Shown here: positions 32,734 through 43,877 of the stretch, piece by piece
How the letters are laid out: each line of letters starts with the position of its first letter
Position numbering within the stretch: the first letter of the stretch is position 1
From: Chromera velia
Lineage: Eukaryota; Sar; Chromeraceae
Length of the DNA stretch: 64,000 bases
NCBI GenBank assembly: GCA_018398765.1
Contig: JAHBMJ010000809.1
Location: 55,346-119,345, forward strand
Direction: 5' to 3'
The notes under the pieces: model-generated
Databases searched by the model: none
What the model was told of the DNA's origin: nothing
What the model saw: only the letters and a program-made list of their open reading frames with translations
Position numbers and translations under genes: made by a program

Positions 32734-32945
32734 TAGGGGCTCGTACAAAATACCTTATGCAACGGCGTTGCATAAGAGGGCTAGATAGGGGGGGGGGGTC
32801 TTATGCGGAGGTAGTCCCTCTAGGCGCCGCCGCATTCTAGCATGCAATACATACGCGCCGCCGCCTTATGCAACCAGCAAATTGATAGCTTTGGGGGGGG
32901 GAGGTTATGCAACGCTGTTGCACAAAGTATTTTGTAAGAGTCCCC
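32734..32945. mobile_element. 212-bp MITE
   Basis: The left end GGGGCTCGTACAAAATAC matches the inverted right end (GTATTTTGTAAGAGTCCCC) with one base insertion and one mismatch, and pairing continues into TTATGCAACGGCGTTGCATAA, itself a palindrome. The 8-bp flanks CATGCATA (32726..32733) and CATGTATT (32946..32953) agree at six of eight positions. Two G-runs sit in the loop. No ORF. Confidence 0.55.
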
Positions 32946-33306
32946 CATGTATTTTTGCTTTTTAGCCAATGGTGAGTCACGACAAAATACCCTTCTGATT
33001 TCTGGCTCCAATTTTCGATGCGCAACTCTGATCTTCAGTCTGCCAGGCTCTGTTCTTCAATCACGACGACTTCCCCCTTCCAGCTAAAGGCTCTGTCATC
33101 AACTTCAGAAACATCCCCACACTTGTGTCTTTGCTGTTTCAGTATTCCCCTTCCTCGCTGGGAGCAGGGAATCCCGTCTGCCGATTTACTGTTTTTTTTT
33201 ATCTGTTGCTCGAAAATCAGAAGTCCCGCACCTGTCTCCTTAACCACGTCTGTCCCTTTTCTCTTGGTCTCTTCACCCTGGGCCTGTACCTGGGCCTCTA
33301 CCAATT

Positions 33307-33591
33307 GTGTTTGGACGGTTGTTGGCTGGTGGGGAGATCTCTATGCGGCACGAGGCAAAATCCCTGGACGAGTGGCTGCGCACCTTCTGCAGCACTGCCC
33401 TCAAGAGGGCCCTGACTCTCGGAAGGGGGGAGGCTCCACGGAATAGGGTCGCAGAGAAAGCGTACGAACTCTTCAAGAACTGCAGGGTGTCTGTGTTACA
33501 AGTGAAAGAGGGCAGGACAGTGAAGGTACAAAAGAAACGAGCCCAGCAGACATCGATTCTGGGGTTTTTGAAGCCTTCTACACATTCCTAG
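33307..33591 (+). CDS. Short ORF with C-terminal PIP-box-like peptide
   Basis: 94 residues: 'SLDEWLRTFCSTALKRALTLGRGE', a basic stretch, then Q-T-S-I-L-G-F-L close to the C-terminus, before a TAG. The Q-x-x-I-x-x-F-L pattern resembles the PCNA-interacting motif, although the second aromatic is replaced by Leu. It may be the first exon of the decayed DUF6729-like gene that follows rather than an independent gene. Function unknown. Confidence 0.35.
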   Translation: MFGRLLAGGEISMRHEAKSLDEWLRTFCSTALKRALTLGRGEAPRNRVAEKAYELFKNCRVSVLQVKEGRTVKVQKKRAQQTSILGFLKPSTHS

Positions 33592-34275
33592 TCTGAACAG
33601 GGGGGGCAATAACAGGAAGGGCAGAGACCAAAGCTAAAAGTGTGTGAGTGCTGCTGCGGATTCTATTTCGAGAATTTTGACACAGACCTGTGGAAGAGAT
33701 GTTTCAAGGCCGAAAAGGACTTTTCACCGATGAAGGACTTCGCCCCTCCCCCCTCCAGCTTTCTCTGCAGCTAGCTCTGCAGTCACTGCAGAGCGTCCCC
33801 CTACCCTTTCAGACGTTCAAAACTCTACTGAAGCAGTGGAGGGCCCCTTCCACCGGTGGGGTGACAAGCTTCCTCCCCACCAAATTAACTGGGCGAAGTC
33901 TGTATGCAGGAAGGCGGGGAAGCCGTACAAGGAAATGTTCGGATGGATCGAGCCCCCCAACCTTGTTGACCCAAACCTCACGAATGAGCCCTGCCTGGAG
34001 CACTACTTCATCAAGAGGTTCTTTATATGGAACCCCACTGAAGATCCCTTGGTGACTCGCCACTTTCCTCAGGGCACGGCCCCATGCCCAGACTGCAAAG
34101 GGCCGTTGGGAAAGAAGGAGTGTGGAACTTACCCCCCGAGATACGTGACTGGAGATCCTAAAGATTTCTACGTTGACGAAGTATGTCGGTCTCTTTCTCT
34201 CTTCCCCCTTAGCTGTTCCCCCTGCTTTTCCCCCAAGATTTCTTCCCCACCCCTGGCGCTCTCAGCGACTTCCGC

Positions 34276-34324
<49 letters not shown>

Positions 34325-35179
34325 CCTCTCTCTCTCTCTTTCTCACTCTCTTTTCCTCCTGGCTGTTTCCACTGGTTTCCCCCCGATTTCTTCCCCCCCC
34401 CTTGGCTACTCGTTTTATGCAGATGAGGCTGCAGTGCCAGGGAACGTGTAGAACAGAGAAAGGGGCGAGAAAGGAGTTCGGGGCGTTGTCCCACAAGGTC
34501 CTCTCCAGTCTTCCGGAAGTGGCTCTCATCCACGTGCCTTTCATCGTGCTGAAGGGAAAACGACACAATACTCTGTTGGCCAAGGATCGAGGTCCGCGAC
34601 TCTTAAACCTTTTCCCCCCTCGTCATTCCCCNTCCCCCCCCCCCGCTCTGGCTCTTCCCCCCTTCTCCCTTCCTCCCCTCTCTATCTCTTCCCCCCTCCC
34701 CCCCCACCCTCTCCCCCTTCCCCCCTTTTCCCTTCCTCTCCTCGATCTCTATCTCTTTCCCCCTTCCAAACCCCCCCCTCTGTCGCTCTTCCTCCTCGTC
34801 ACTCCTTTCCCTCCCCCCCTCCCCCCTTAGCATGCTTGCAGATTCTTCTAGAAGTGTAAGTAGTCGGGCGTCCTAGAGACATAAGCATCGCCTCTGTTTG
34901 CAGATGACTGGATTACAGACACCACCAGGCCTACATTGAGCAGCTGACTTGGTTTGGAGGCGCGTGGAAGGCCTACCAAAGGACTCTGCATGCGCGTTGG
35001 GCGAGCGCGTCGAGTGCTGCAAGTGCAGAATCCTCCCCGCCTTCAATGGAAGTCGCTGAGAGCCCTGGGAGGGGTGAGAGCTTCACAAACGAGGAGAGGG
35101 TTGTTATCGTGGATGGAAACGGAAAGGATGTGGTAACAATTGAGACTGAGCCACCTATCCATGACAGTCATGCCAGAGA

Positions 35180-36010
35180 TCCTGGTCTGAGGGTCTTCCC
35201 TCCTTCTGCAGTTGTCTCCCCCCCTTCTGCAGCAGCCACAGTTTTCGGTGTGGGGGGGCGACAGGATGTCTTCTCCCCTTCTGCAGCAGCCACAGGTTTC
35301 TAAATCGGTGTGGGGGGGCAGCAGGATGTCTTCTCCCCTTCTGCAGCAGCCACAGATTTCGGTGTGCCACTGGGGGAGCGGCAGAATGTCTTTCCCCTTT
35401 CTGCAGCAGCCACAGGTTTTGGTGTGGGGGGGCGGCAGCCTGAGGATGTCTTCCCCCCTTCTGCAGCAGCCATAGGTTTCAATGTAGGCCTTAGAGGGGG
35501 GCGAGAGCTTCACAGACGAGGAAAGGGTTGTTGTCGTAGATGGAGAGGATATGGTGACAATCGAGACTGAGCCACCTATCCGTGACTGTCACGCCAGAGA
35601 TCCTGGTCTGGGGGTCTTCCCCCCTTCTGCAGTTGTCTCCCCCCCTTCTGCAGTAGCCACAGGTTTTGGTGTGGGGGGGGGTGGCAGGATGTCTTTCCCC
35701 CTTCTGCAGCAGCCACAGGTTTCAGTGTGGGGGGGCGGCAGGATGTCTTCCCCCCTTCTGCAGCAGCTACAGATTTCTGAATCGGTGTGGGGGGGCGGCA
35801 GGATGTCTTCCCCCCTTCTGCAGCAGCCACAGGTTTCGGTGTGGGGGGGCAGCAGGATGTCTTCCCCCCTTCTGTAGCAGCCTCAGGTTTCGGTGTGGGG
35901 GGGCGGCAGGATGTCTTCCCCCCTTCTGCAGCAGCCACAATTGTTTGGTGTGGGGGGGTGGCAGGAAGTCTTCCCCCCTTCTGCAGCAGCCACAGGTTTC
36001 AGTATGGGGG
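35180..36010 (+). repeat. 54-60-bp minisatellite, duplicated as a ~421-bp block
   Basis: About a dozen units, each containing CCCCCTTCTGCAGCAGCCAC followed by a GTGTGGGGGGGC block. The 5' leader (GAGACTGAGCCACCTATC) occurs at 35142 and again at 35563, so the whole array plus leader is duplicated in tandem. It is open in several frames and lies within the DUF6729-like gene. Each unit carries a polypyrimidine tract plus CAG that looks like a 3' splice site. Confidence 0.9.
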
Positions 36011-38991
36011 AGCGGTAGGCTGTTTCGAAAGGCCCTATCAATAAAAAAGCTCCTGCTTAATTTTGGAGGCCGATTTGAGTTCAATGGTTACAACTCAAAG
36101 CACTGCCAGCAAAACCTCATCCGGGCGTACTTTGTGCATGCAGGGAGAGAGCGGCAGGCATACCAAAAAGCCCTTCTTAGTTCGTGAGGTGTGTGCATAA
36201 ACTCTTCCCCCCCGCTGCCTATCTTTGATTCTCTTCCCCCTCGCTGCCTATCTTTGGTTCTCTTCCCCCTGTCGATCTGCCGCTGTTTATCTTTCATTAT
36301 TTTTTTCCCCCTTCGATCTGCTGTCTCTCATTATAGGAGGAAAATATCTGAAAAACGATATCACTCACATCCCGCAAACAGGTCACAGCTGTGGCGTGAA
36401 GTACCTGTGGAATCCTAGGTGGAGTCTCATGAACGAAGCGAAAGAAGTGGGTTCTTACCTCCCCCTTCCTCCCTTTTTCCTGTCTACCCCCTCGAGTATC
36501 CATTTCTCTTTTCCTCTAGTGTTTTCCCCCTCAAAGCGCCAATGGCATGCCTCCATGTCATTTCGTTGTTTGCAGGTGATTCTCTCACTCTGTCTTGAAA
36601 CCCAGAGTATGGAGGAAGTGCTTGAGGCGATGAAGAAGCTGAGGCGGAGGTACGAGATCTTCAAGCTGGAGTTCCCGGAGATCGTCTGGCTTGATTGCGA
36701 TTGCTGTGGAGAGGGAGCGGTGAAAGCAGCTTAGCGAATTTTGAACCCCCATATCAAGATCCTCTTGGATGTATTGAATTTCCACTGGATAGACAGGTTG
36801 AGCAAGGGTCTGTATTCCAAAAGTCATCCATACGCCCCCCTCTTTGTTAAAGAGATCCAAAAAGCATTCTTCGTTCTGTCTAGAGAGGACTTTGACAAGC
36901 CCTTGACAGCAGTAATGAAAGCAGAGGTAGGCCGCCAAAGCTTGTGGTCCTTCTTTTTGTGGTATCGTTTCTCCTCTTTTGCTCTTTCTCCCCCCCTTTT
37001 GCTATTCGTTCCCCCCCCTTTCCCCCTCTTCGTTATCTAATGATAAGAACCCTTAATTTTATCTTTTCCCCCTGTTTTCTTGCCTCTCTGCCCTTGAGTT
37101 CGATTGCAGAATCTCATTGGTCGAGATGAGGCATGGAAGCGAGTCACAGCAAAGGACCTGCACAGATACGTCTAAAGACTCATTCCTCAACCTGTAGAAC
37201 TCGAACGGCACCTTCAAGTGAGTCTGGTCTTCCCCTTTCCCCCTCTAGTTCCCCCTTCCCCTTACAAAGATCCACAGACCCCTAGGCGCCCCTAGGCAGA
37301 GTTTCTTTCCTAGGTTTCTTTCTCACTCTTACCATCTCTTCCCCCCTCTCTTACACACATATATTGTAGGTCGTATACGATGTCTTCAAGACAAAGTCCT
37401 ACAACGGTGTCCTGCTTTTCACTGACCGCATGGAGGCGATCTGGGAAGAACAGCTCAAACACGTGAGGAACGGGTGTTTGTCAGATCCGCATGGTGTCTC
37501 TCTCTACTGGGAAGCCAAGAAGGAATTGTGGAGGGGGAAAAGGGACAAAAAGTATGCATTCAGCGTATGGCAGACTGCTCGGTCTACTTCATAGCTAGAG
37601 TTTCTACATTCTTTTCTGAAGGGGGCGCTCTACTCTTCCACACTGTCGGACGAGGTCTTTCAACAAGTTCTCTTCAACAGCCTGACAAAGTAGACGGGCG
37701 ATCGAATTAGACAGAACGGGGGGCTCTTTCCAGAGGCGGCAGACCTTACCCAACTGGTGAGTAAAATGTTTTTTCTCTTTTCTCCCTACCCCTGCGACGG
37801 TCTCCTTTCTTTTCTTTCCCCCCCTACAGCCGTGATGGTCTCATAATGGACATTGATGGTCTCATTTCTTCTTTTTTCCCCCCCTTTAGCTGTGATGGTC
37901 TCATGATAGACATTGATGCTCTCGTTTCTTCTGTTTTCCCCTCTTTTCCCCCTACAGTCATGATGGTTTCATTTCTTTTCTTTTTAATTCTATCATACGT
38001 TGCGGCTGATAACATGTACTACGAGATCGCGGGTCAGCGTTTAGACTTGAGTCTTGAGCATCTACGAAGGAAAGAGTTAATGTGTCGACTCTTAGGAGAG
38101 CTGTGGGGAATGGAATACGCCCAGGCCCGCAACCCAATGATGGAATCAGGACCCCTCCTGGTAGAGATCAGATCGCCATGGACGCAAGTAACCTGAGAGA
38201 TGATGATAACGAGGAGGACTTCGATGAACCCCCTCTTCCGCCGCATTTCTTAGAGACGGAACTCTCGGAATTCCTTCAGGATGAATCGGTCAGACAGCTC
38301 GGTTTTCCCCTTTTCCCCCCCGTCGGCTTTCCGCTCGTTTTTCCCCCTTCCCCCCCCGTCGGCTTAAGGTTTCCGCTTATTTTTCCTGCTTTCCCCCCCG
38401 TTGGCTTCACGCTGATTCTTTTTCTTTTGTTTTTGCACTGCATCGGATGCATGCAGAGCTTGGCAGCAGCGGACCTCAGCTGCTCTATTACAGAAATCAT
38501 GTCTTCAGAGAGACCTGTTTCTCTGACCGAGGTGGACCTCACAAATCTGCAAACAAGGCCAGGGGGCGCGTTCATCTTGTACTATCTAAAGCCTCCGTCC
38601 AGATGGAGGTCTTCCATAAGGGGTCTGGTCTGGCAGCTTTACCAGAACCATGGCAACGACTACGCAAAGATCGTGTCGGAGCTGGATTCTTTGTGAAAAC
38701 TGCAAGATGGCGATGCCGCCGATATTACGGGTCAGTGTTTCCCTTTAATTCTTCTTTAACTTGCCAGCTGGATTACCAATGATTACCAGTTTTTCTCCTT
38801 CTTGTTTACCTGTTTTCCCCCTTCTTGTTTACTTGTTTTCCCCCTTCTTGTTTACTTGTTTTCCCTCTTTTCTATCCCTACCCCCCCTATCCCCTTTCTC
38901 CCCCCTGCTCCTCCCCCTTCTTGTGCAAGCTTTTCCCCCCTTCTTGCTTTGCAGCCCTCAACATCAACATCCCTGACTGCCACATCTCGGA

Positions 38992-39312
38992 TGTAGGGCC
39001 TGTACGAGGCGCTGCTGCGAGGCTGGCGGGGCACTTATCTGCTTGACGGGCTGCTTGCACGGAGTATGGGCATGGGATCGATGAGCGCATGCGTCTGTGC
39101 ACTGATCGATACTTGCAGTGAAGCAATGCCATGCATTCTGTTTGAAGCCATTGAAAGGGTTTGATGATGGACTTAGCAGTATGACCATTGATTGTCAAAC
39201 CTTCTATCTAGTAAACTCCCTCAAGACTAGTCTGTATGTTGAGCCTCTGCCATCTAGCCACCATACTGTTAAGAAGCCATTGTAATAGATTGAGCCCCGT
39301 ACACCTTTAACA
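38992..39312. repeat. Left LTR of the 3.27-kb element
   Basis: 321 bp, TG...CA ends, partner at 41938..42258. Confidence 0.85.
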
Positions 39313-41937
39313 GATTGGTTAGCAGAGCTTCTAGTTATACGGGAAGGCAGTGTTTGTTGGCTTTCTGAAACTTTGTTGTATTGACAAGAAGAGAAAACGG
39401 GCAGAGGTTTCTTACCACTGTGTATAAGGTCTGCACTGATCATAGTGCTGTGCCAGCTTGCCAGTGGAAAAGTCAGTGAAAGAGAAGAGATTCCGTCTCA
39501 TGTTTGTTGTTTGTTCTTTGTCGTCTGCTTTGGGTTCTTGCTGAAGATTTTTCTGGAGATGGAATCGCCTGTGTCTTTCGTCCTCCCCGCCTGCTCAGCC
39601 ATGAAGAGAGGAGCCGGATGGGAATGGACTGAGGCGAGGAGAAGACCGGAAGAAGAATTTTTGAGGAGGGAGTGAGACGAAGACTGAAGGAGCTGACGGT
39701 CGTTTCTGGCTGCGATGGAGCACAAGGTGCCCATGCCCAACAAGTGCCCCGTTGATGAAAGAACTTGTGGAAAGAGAAGTCTGGAGGGAAGACTTCAAGT
39801 TGTTTTTCTTGTCGCTCTCTGTTTGCTTTTGCATGATGCCTCGGTGTGTGAGGAACTCTCTGTATATGTATGTAGTGACTGCAGGTGCAGTGATCTCCGA
39901 GTGGAGGGGGACGCTGGTGCGCACGGCGGAACCTTCTGCAAGGAGCCCTACTGCACTGTGCAGAGGGAGGAGGAAGACGAGGGATTGCTGGATTTTGCGG
40001 GAAACTTGGAGTGTGTCCGAAGTGGTTGTTTCGGTGTTGGAGGTGAGGCTTATGAGGAAGAAGAAAGAGCGACAGGAGGAGGTAGGTTCGCTGGCTATGT
40101 CTTAGAAACTTTATGTCGCCTTCTAAATAAACAGTAGTGCCATGGGGGCACGGCGACATACTCACAAGTCAGTGAATCTATGAGGATTGAGTTTTGGGAA
40201 ATTTGTTTTGGGAGGAGGAAGGATGGGGTGTGAGAAGGAAGGAGACTGTGTGTTGAGATGGTTGTGGCTTTGGGTGGTTCGTTCTCTTGCAGTGTCTCTC
40301 TGTATCCTGACTGTCTTGTTTCTCCAGATAGGAAGATATCATGAGGATTCAGGTGGTTGAGATGAAGGGAGAGAAAAGAAGAAAAGAAAAGAATGAAGTG
40401 AAGGTTGGAGGTGAGAGAGGAGATTGCCATACGAGAAGAACACAGGAAAAAAGGAAGAAGGAGCAATCATTGGAGAAGCAGAGAAGCAATTCTTGTGAGG
40501 AAATGAATGTGGGGATGAGGATGGTGATGATAGGTCTCGATTCGTCTTTGCTTTCCCCTTTACACTCTGATTCCATTCCTTCCGTCCATCTTCGTATTGC
40601 ATTGGGAGTTGTATGAATTTTTCACTTCCCTAGAGTGTTCTGTCCTATCTAGGCTAGGGAGGGAAGAGAGAAAAAGTCGAGAGCTGTCGTCTGGGTGCAC
40701 GTTAGGGATCATGCAAGTGCTTTGTTTCTCTGGTTGTCTCTGCCTGTTGTCTTCACTTTCCCTCTGTGTGTCTGTCTGTCTGGGTATTGGGGGGGAGAGT
40801 GAATGGAAACGTAAGAAAGTAGATGAGTTCCAAAAGAGACGTGCAGATGATAGAAACAGAAGAGAAAATACACCTGAAGAGAGGAGCGTAGGTCTCTTCA
40901 CGATCCTTATCACTCTGTGTTTGTTCTGTTCTTAAATCAGAGACAGATGGAGTGGAAAGGAACGGAGTGTCCATGGAATTCTCGCTATTTTGTTACGGTT
41001 ACTGTGCTACTCCCCTGAGTATGACTGAGACTCTCTGAGGTGTGTGTAGAGAGCAAGTTGTAGTCTCTCCTGTGTATAGAGACTGAGTGAGAACAGAAGA
41101 ACACGTGGGACAGTACATGTAAGAAGAGAATGAAGAGCTGACTGGGAAGAATAGCCAGCATCAGTGCAGAATAAGTGACCATGACACTAACGCAGCGAAC
41201 GAGAAGAGTGCAGATCAGAGAGAGTCACTGAGAGTGTGTTGATTCTGTTTAATCGCGTTCTCCGGTTCCATGATGGTCTTGTTCAAAGAAAAGCGTACAC
41301 CGTTTGCGGCTGCATTTGTGCATGTGTAGTCACAGTGTTTTGGAAATTCCTGCAGAGTTCACCCAGCAGGTTGGACATGTTCTGCAGAACATCGAGCAAA
41401 ACATCACCACCTCGTAGTAGGGGTAGCAGCAGACAGCGTTTAGAGAATGGAAGCATGAACGAAGTGTGTCTGAAGTAGCATGGAGCTCCATATCAATAAG
41501 TGGGCTACGTGCGAATTTGGCCTTGGCACAGCGGGGGGCCCGAGGGGAGAAGACAAAACGGACAGGTGTAGAGAGGGTAGCGTGTGCAGCACACTGCATG
41601 AGTGTGTTGTGGGCTGGAGATGGGAGACATTGCGATCCTTTAGGACTGGAGGCCAGCGTGTACCCTGAACAGTCAACTGGTAATTAAACGCTCAGGGGCT
41701 CCAGCAGATAGCGTAAGACGGTGTACTGAGCCAAACACTTGCGTTTCGGAGGTCAACTGCAGATGTGTGTGCAGATTCAAGCCTGTTGATTGGTGTCGTG
41801 TAGTCACTTGATTCCCGTTTTTATTAGTTCATTTGCTTTGAGAGCGGGCAAATGTAGAGTGAGATGGTGAGAGACGGTGAGAGAAAAGAAAGGAAATGTG
41901 AGCCGAGCATGGACGTTGGCCTTGGCGAGTAGGCAGA

Positions 41938-42258
41938 TGTAGCGCCTGTACGAGGCACCGCCGTGAGGCTGGCGGGGCACTTATCTGCTTGATGGGCTGC
42001 TCGCACGGAGTATGAGCGCGGGATCGATGAGCGCGTGCGTCTGTGTACTGATCGATACTTGCAGTGAAGCAATGCCATGCATTCTGTTTGAAGCAATTGA
42101 AAGGGTTTGATGATGGACTTAGCAGTATGACCATTGATTGTCAAACCCTCTGTCTAGTGAACTCCCTCAAGACTAATCTGTATGTTGAGCCTCTGCCATC
42201 TAGCCACCACACTGCTAAGAAGCCATTGTAATAGATTGAGCCCTGTACACCTTTAACA
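41938..42258. repeat. Right LTR of the 3.27-kb element
   Basis: 321 bp, the same length as the left copy. The differences are nearly all transitions. Confidence 0.85.
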
Positions 42259-43228
42259 TCGTACACAAACCGGTCGTTCGTGAAGCAGTTCATTAACGAC
42301 CAGAAGAAAAAATGAGCGGGGGCAGACGCTCTCGCTTCCAGCTGTTCGATGAGCGATAGAGTGCGGCACAACCACGACTCTTCGTACTCTGTGCCAGACG
42401 GCATGGTTGATGTTGGAGCAGCGGCTAGAGTTGTTTCTGATGCCAGAGAGATTGCGGAGATGAACTCGGGAGGGGGGGCTACACAGGAGGTGATCAACAT
42501 GGAGGAAGGGGGGGGAGGGGGTGACCTCGTGCTACCGCCTAACCAGTATGTGGTGCTTACACAGCAGCGAGTACAACTTGCACAGTCTCACCACCTGCGC
42601 AAAGCAAACTATTCAAAACTAATTCATATCCTCAACTTGTCAGTCAGGAGCTGTTGTGACCTCTGTGGGCCTCCGGTCGAATCTTCTACTCACCCAAAAA
42701 GACAGACATACTACTTGTATTGCCCCCTCACTTTTCCCGATCTGACCGAATTCGAGACCGTTGGAATCCCAAAAAGAAAACACGCAAAAGAGGTTGCCCA
42801 TTTCACAAAGCAAGGGCAGGCATGCAACGAATGTTAGACAATCTTTGATCAGGGAGACCGATTCTTCCATAAGGTCAAACAACTGGAAGAAGGGGGGGCA
42901 TTTTTCATTTGGTGTCCATCTCCCCAGGGTGGAAAGCCTGCCAAAGAGTTTAGTTAATGGGAGAAAAATATTTTGAAGGCACACAATTTGTAGAAGGTAA
43001 GGCAGAAGAAGAAGAAGAAGAAAGACGGAGGCTGAATGCAGCTGAATGCTTAACACTTCGCCTTCTTATTCCAGTGTTTCATGTATTTTTCCCCCGTTTT
43101 TCTTGTTCTGTTCACTGCTTTTCCCGGCTTTCCCCCCCCTTGCTGTTTATTTTCCCTTTTCATTCAGTTATCATTATCGCAATGACTTTGGATATTGTAT
43201 ATCGCATTGCAATCATGTAGATGTTGGA

Positions 43229-43855
43229 TAAAAAACCTAAGACCCATAAGTATTAGAAAATTAGCTTTTAGAAGTATTTCGAAAATCAGACTAAAAATCT
43301 AAGTGAGTTCGAAAATCAGACTAATTTTCTAGCGCCGCAGGCGAAATTTTTTTTTTTTACCTACTAAAAGTATTAGAAAATCAGCTTTTAGAACATGTTC
43401 GGAAACCAGACTAAAATTCAGAGTTGGCTCGAAAATCAGATTAGAATTCGAAGTCAGTTCGAAAATCAGACTAGAATTTGAAGTTAGTTCAAAAATCAGA
43501 CTAAAATTTTAAGTTGGTTCGAAAATCAGACTAGTTTTTTAGCGTCGCAGGCGAAATTTTTTTTTTTCTTACTGAATATATTAGAAAATCAGCTTTTAGA
43601 ACATGTTCGGAAACCAGACTAAAATTCAGAGTTGGCTCGAAAATCAGACTAAAAATTGAAGTCAATTCAAAAATCAGACTAGAATTCGAAGTCAGTTCGA
43701 AAAGCAGACTATAGCAGACTAAAATTCTAAGTCTGTTCGAAAATTAGACTAGGATTCGAAGTCAGTTCGAAAAGCAGACTAAAATTCTAAATTAGTTCGA
43801 AAATCAGACTAGAATTCGAAGTCAGCTCGAAAAGCAAATCAAAAATCTGACTAGT
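43229..43855. repeat. ~30-bp tandem repeat with a ~230-bp higher-order unit
   Basis: The basic unit is GTTCGAAAATCAGACTARAA plus TTCGAAGTCA, degenerate, about 18 copies. Every ~230 bp comes a distinct block: TATTAGAAAATCAGCTTTTAGAAC-like start (shortened in places), units, then TTTTTAGCGYCGCAGGCGAAA and a poly-T. The higher-order block occurs nearly three times (from 43229, 43368 and 43570). Confidence 0.9.
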
Positions 43856-43860
43856 TTTTT

Positions 43861-43877
43861 GGCGCGCTTCGCGCGCC
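43861..43877. other. Perfect GC hairpin
   Basis: GGCGCGC, loop TTC, GCGCGCC: a 7-bp stem followed by a T/C-rich run, directly after the tandem array. It may be the end structure of the array or of an element. Confidence 0.7.

Larger units (their letters stand above)
32127..33306. other. Intergenic region with assembly gap
   Basis: Contains the N gap 32338..32540 flanked by poly-C, GC-rich direct and inverted words (GACGCACGC, CCCCGGAAAGC), the MITE at 32734, and a stretch 33018-33300 whose coding status is unclear on both strands. Confidence 0.5.
38992..42258. mobile_element. Non-autonomous LTR retroelement (LARD/TRIM-like), 3.27 kb
   Basis: Direct repeats 38992..39312 and 41938..42258, each 321 bp and roughly 94% identical by eye, begin TGTAG and end TTTAACA (TG...CA). 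The 5-bp flanks are TCGGA (38987..38991) and TCGTA (42259..42263), a target duplication with one mismatch. Just after the left LTR, TGGTTAGCAGAGC resembles an initiator-Met tRNA primer-binding site. A purine tract (about 41850-41900) precedes the right LTR. The 2.6-kb interior shows no gag, protease, integrase or reverse transcriptase, so it would depend on enzymes supplied in trans. It sits inside an exon of the DUF6729-like gene. Confidence 0.8.
33592..42996 (+). pseudogene. Decayed DUF6729-like gene (zinc-ribbon plus nuclease-like core), split by an LTR element
   Basis: Protein-like exons in order: Cys cluster 'CECCCGFYF' (about 33640); 33836..34180 'FGWIEPPNL', 'HYFIKRFFIWNP', 'CPDCKGPLG', joined in phase to 34423..~34579 'LQCQGTC' (a split zinc ribbon). 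About 34935 comes 'AYIEQLTWFGGAWKAYQ', then the minisatellite. Next are 36337-36448 'THIPQTGHSCGVKYLW', 36577-36930 'EIVWLDCDCC' and 'VLNFHWIDRLSKG', 37372-37750 'SDPHGVSLYWEAKKE' and 'GDRIRQNGGLFPEA', 38450-38730, 38953-38991, and 42259-42996 with a C-terminal Cys cluster 'CCDLCGPP'. This order matches, from memory, large DUF6729 proteins of fungi and algae with an RNase H/DDE-like core. In-frame stops at 36732, 37173, 37592, 37691, 42313, 42835 and 42955, plus the LTR insertion, mark it as dead. Introns are rich in TTTCCCCCC tracts. Confidence 0.55.

Noticed and set aside
33018-33446. Plus-strand frame and opposing minus-strand frame 33035-33304
   Set aside because: Neither matches a family. 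The first is Ser/Leu/Cys-rich and poly-T interrupted, the second is a plausible shadow; no splice context links either.
39445-41690. Several 60-230-codon frames inside the 3.27-kb LTR element
   Set aside because: Short, overlapping on both strands, low complexity, and none shows gag, protease, integrase or reverse transcriptase motifs.
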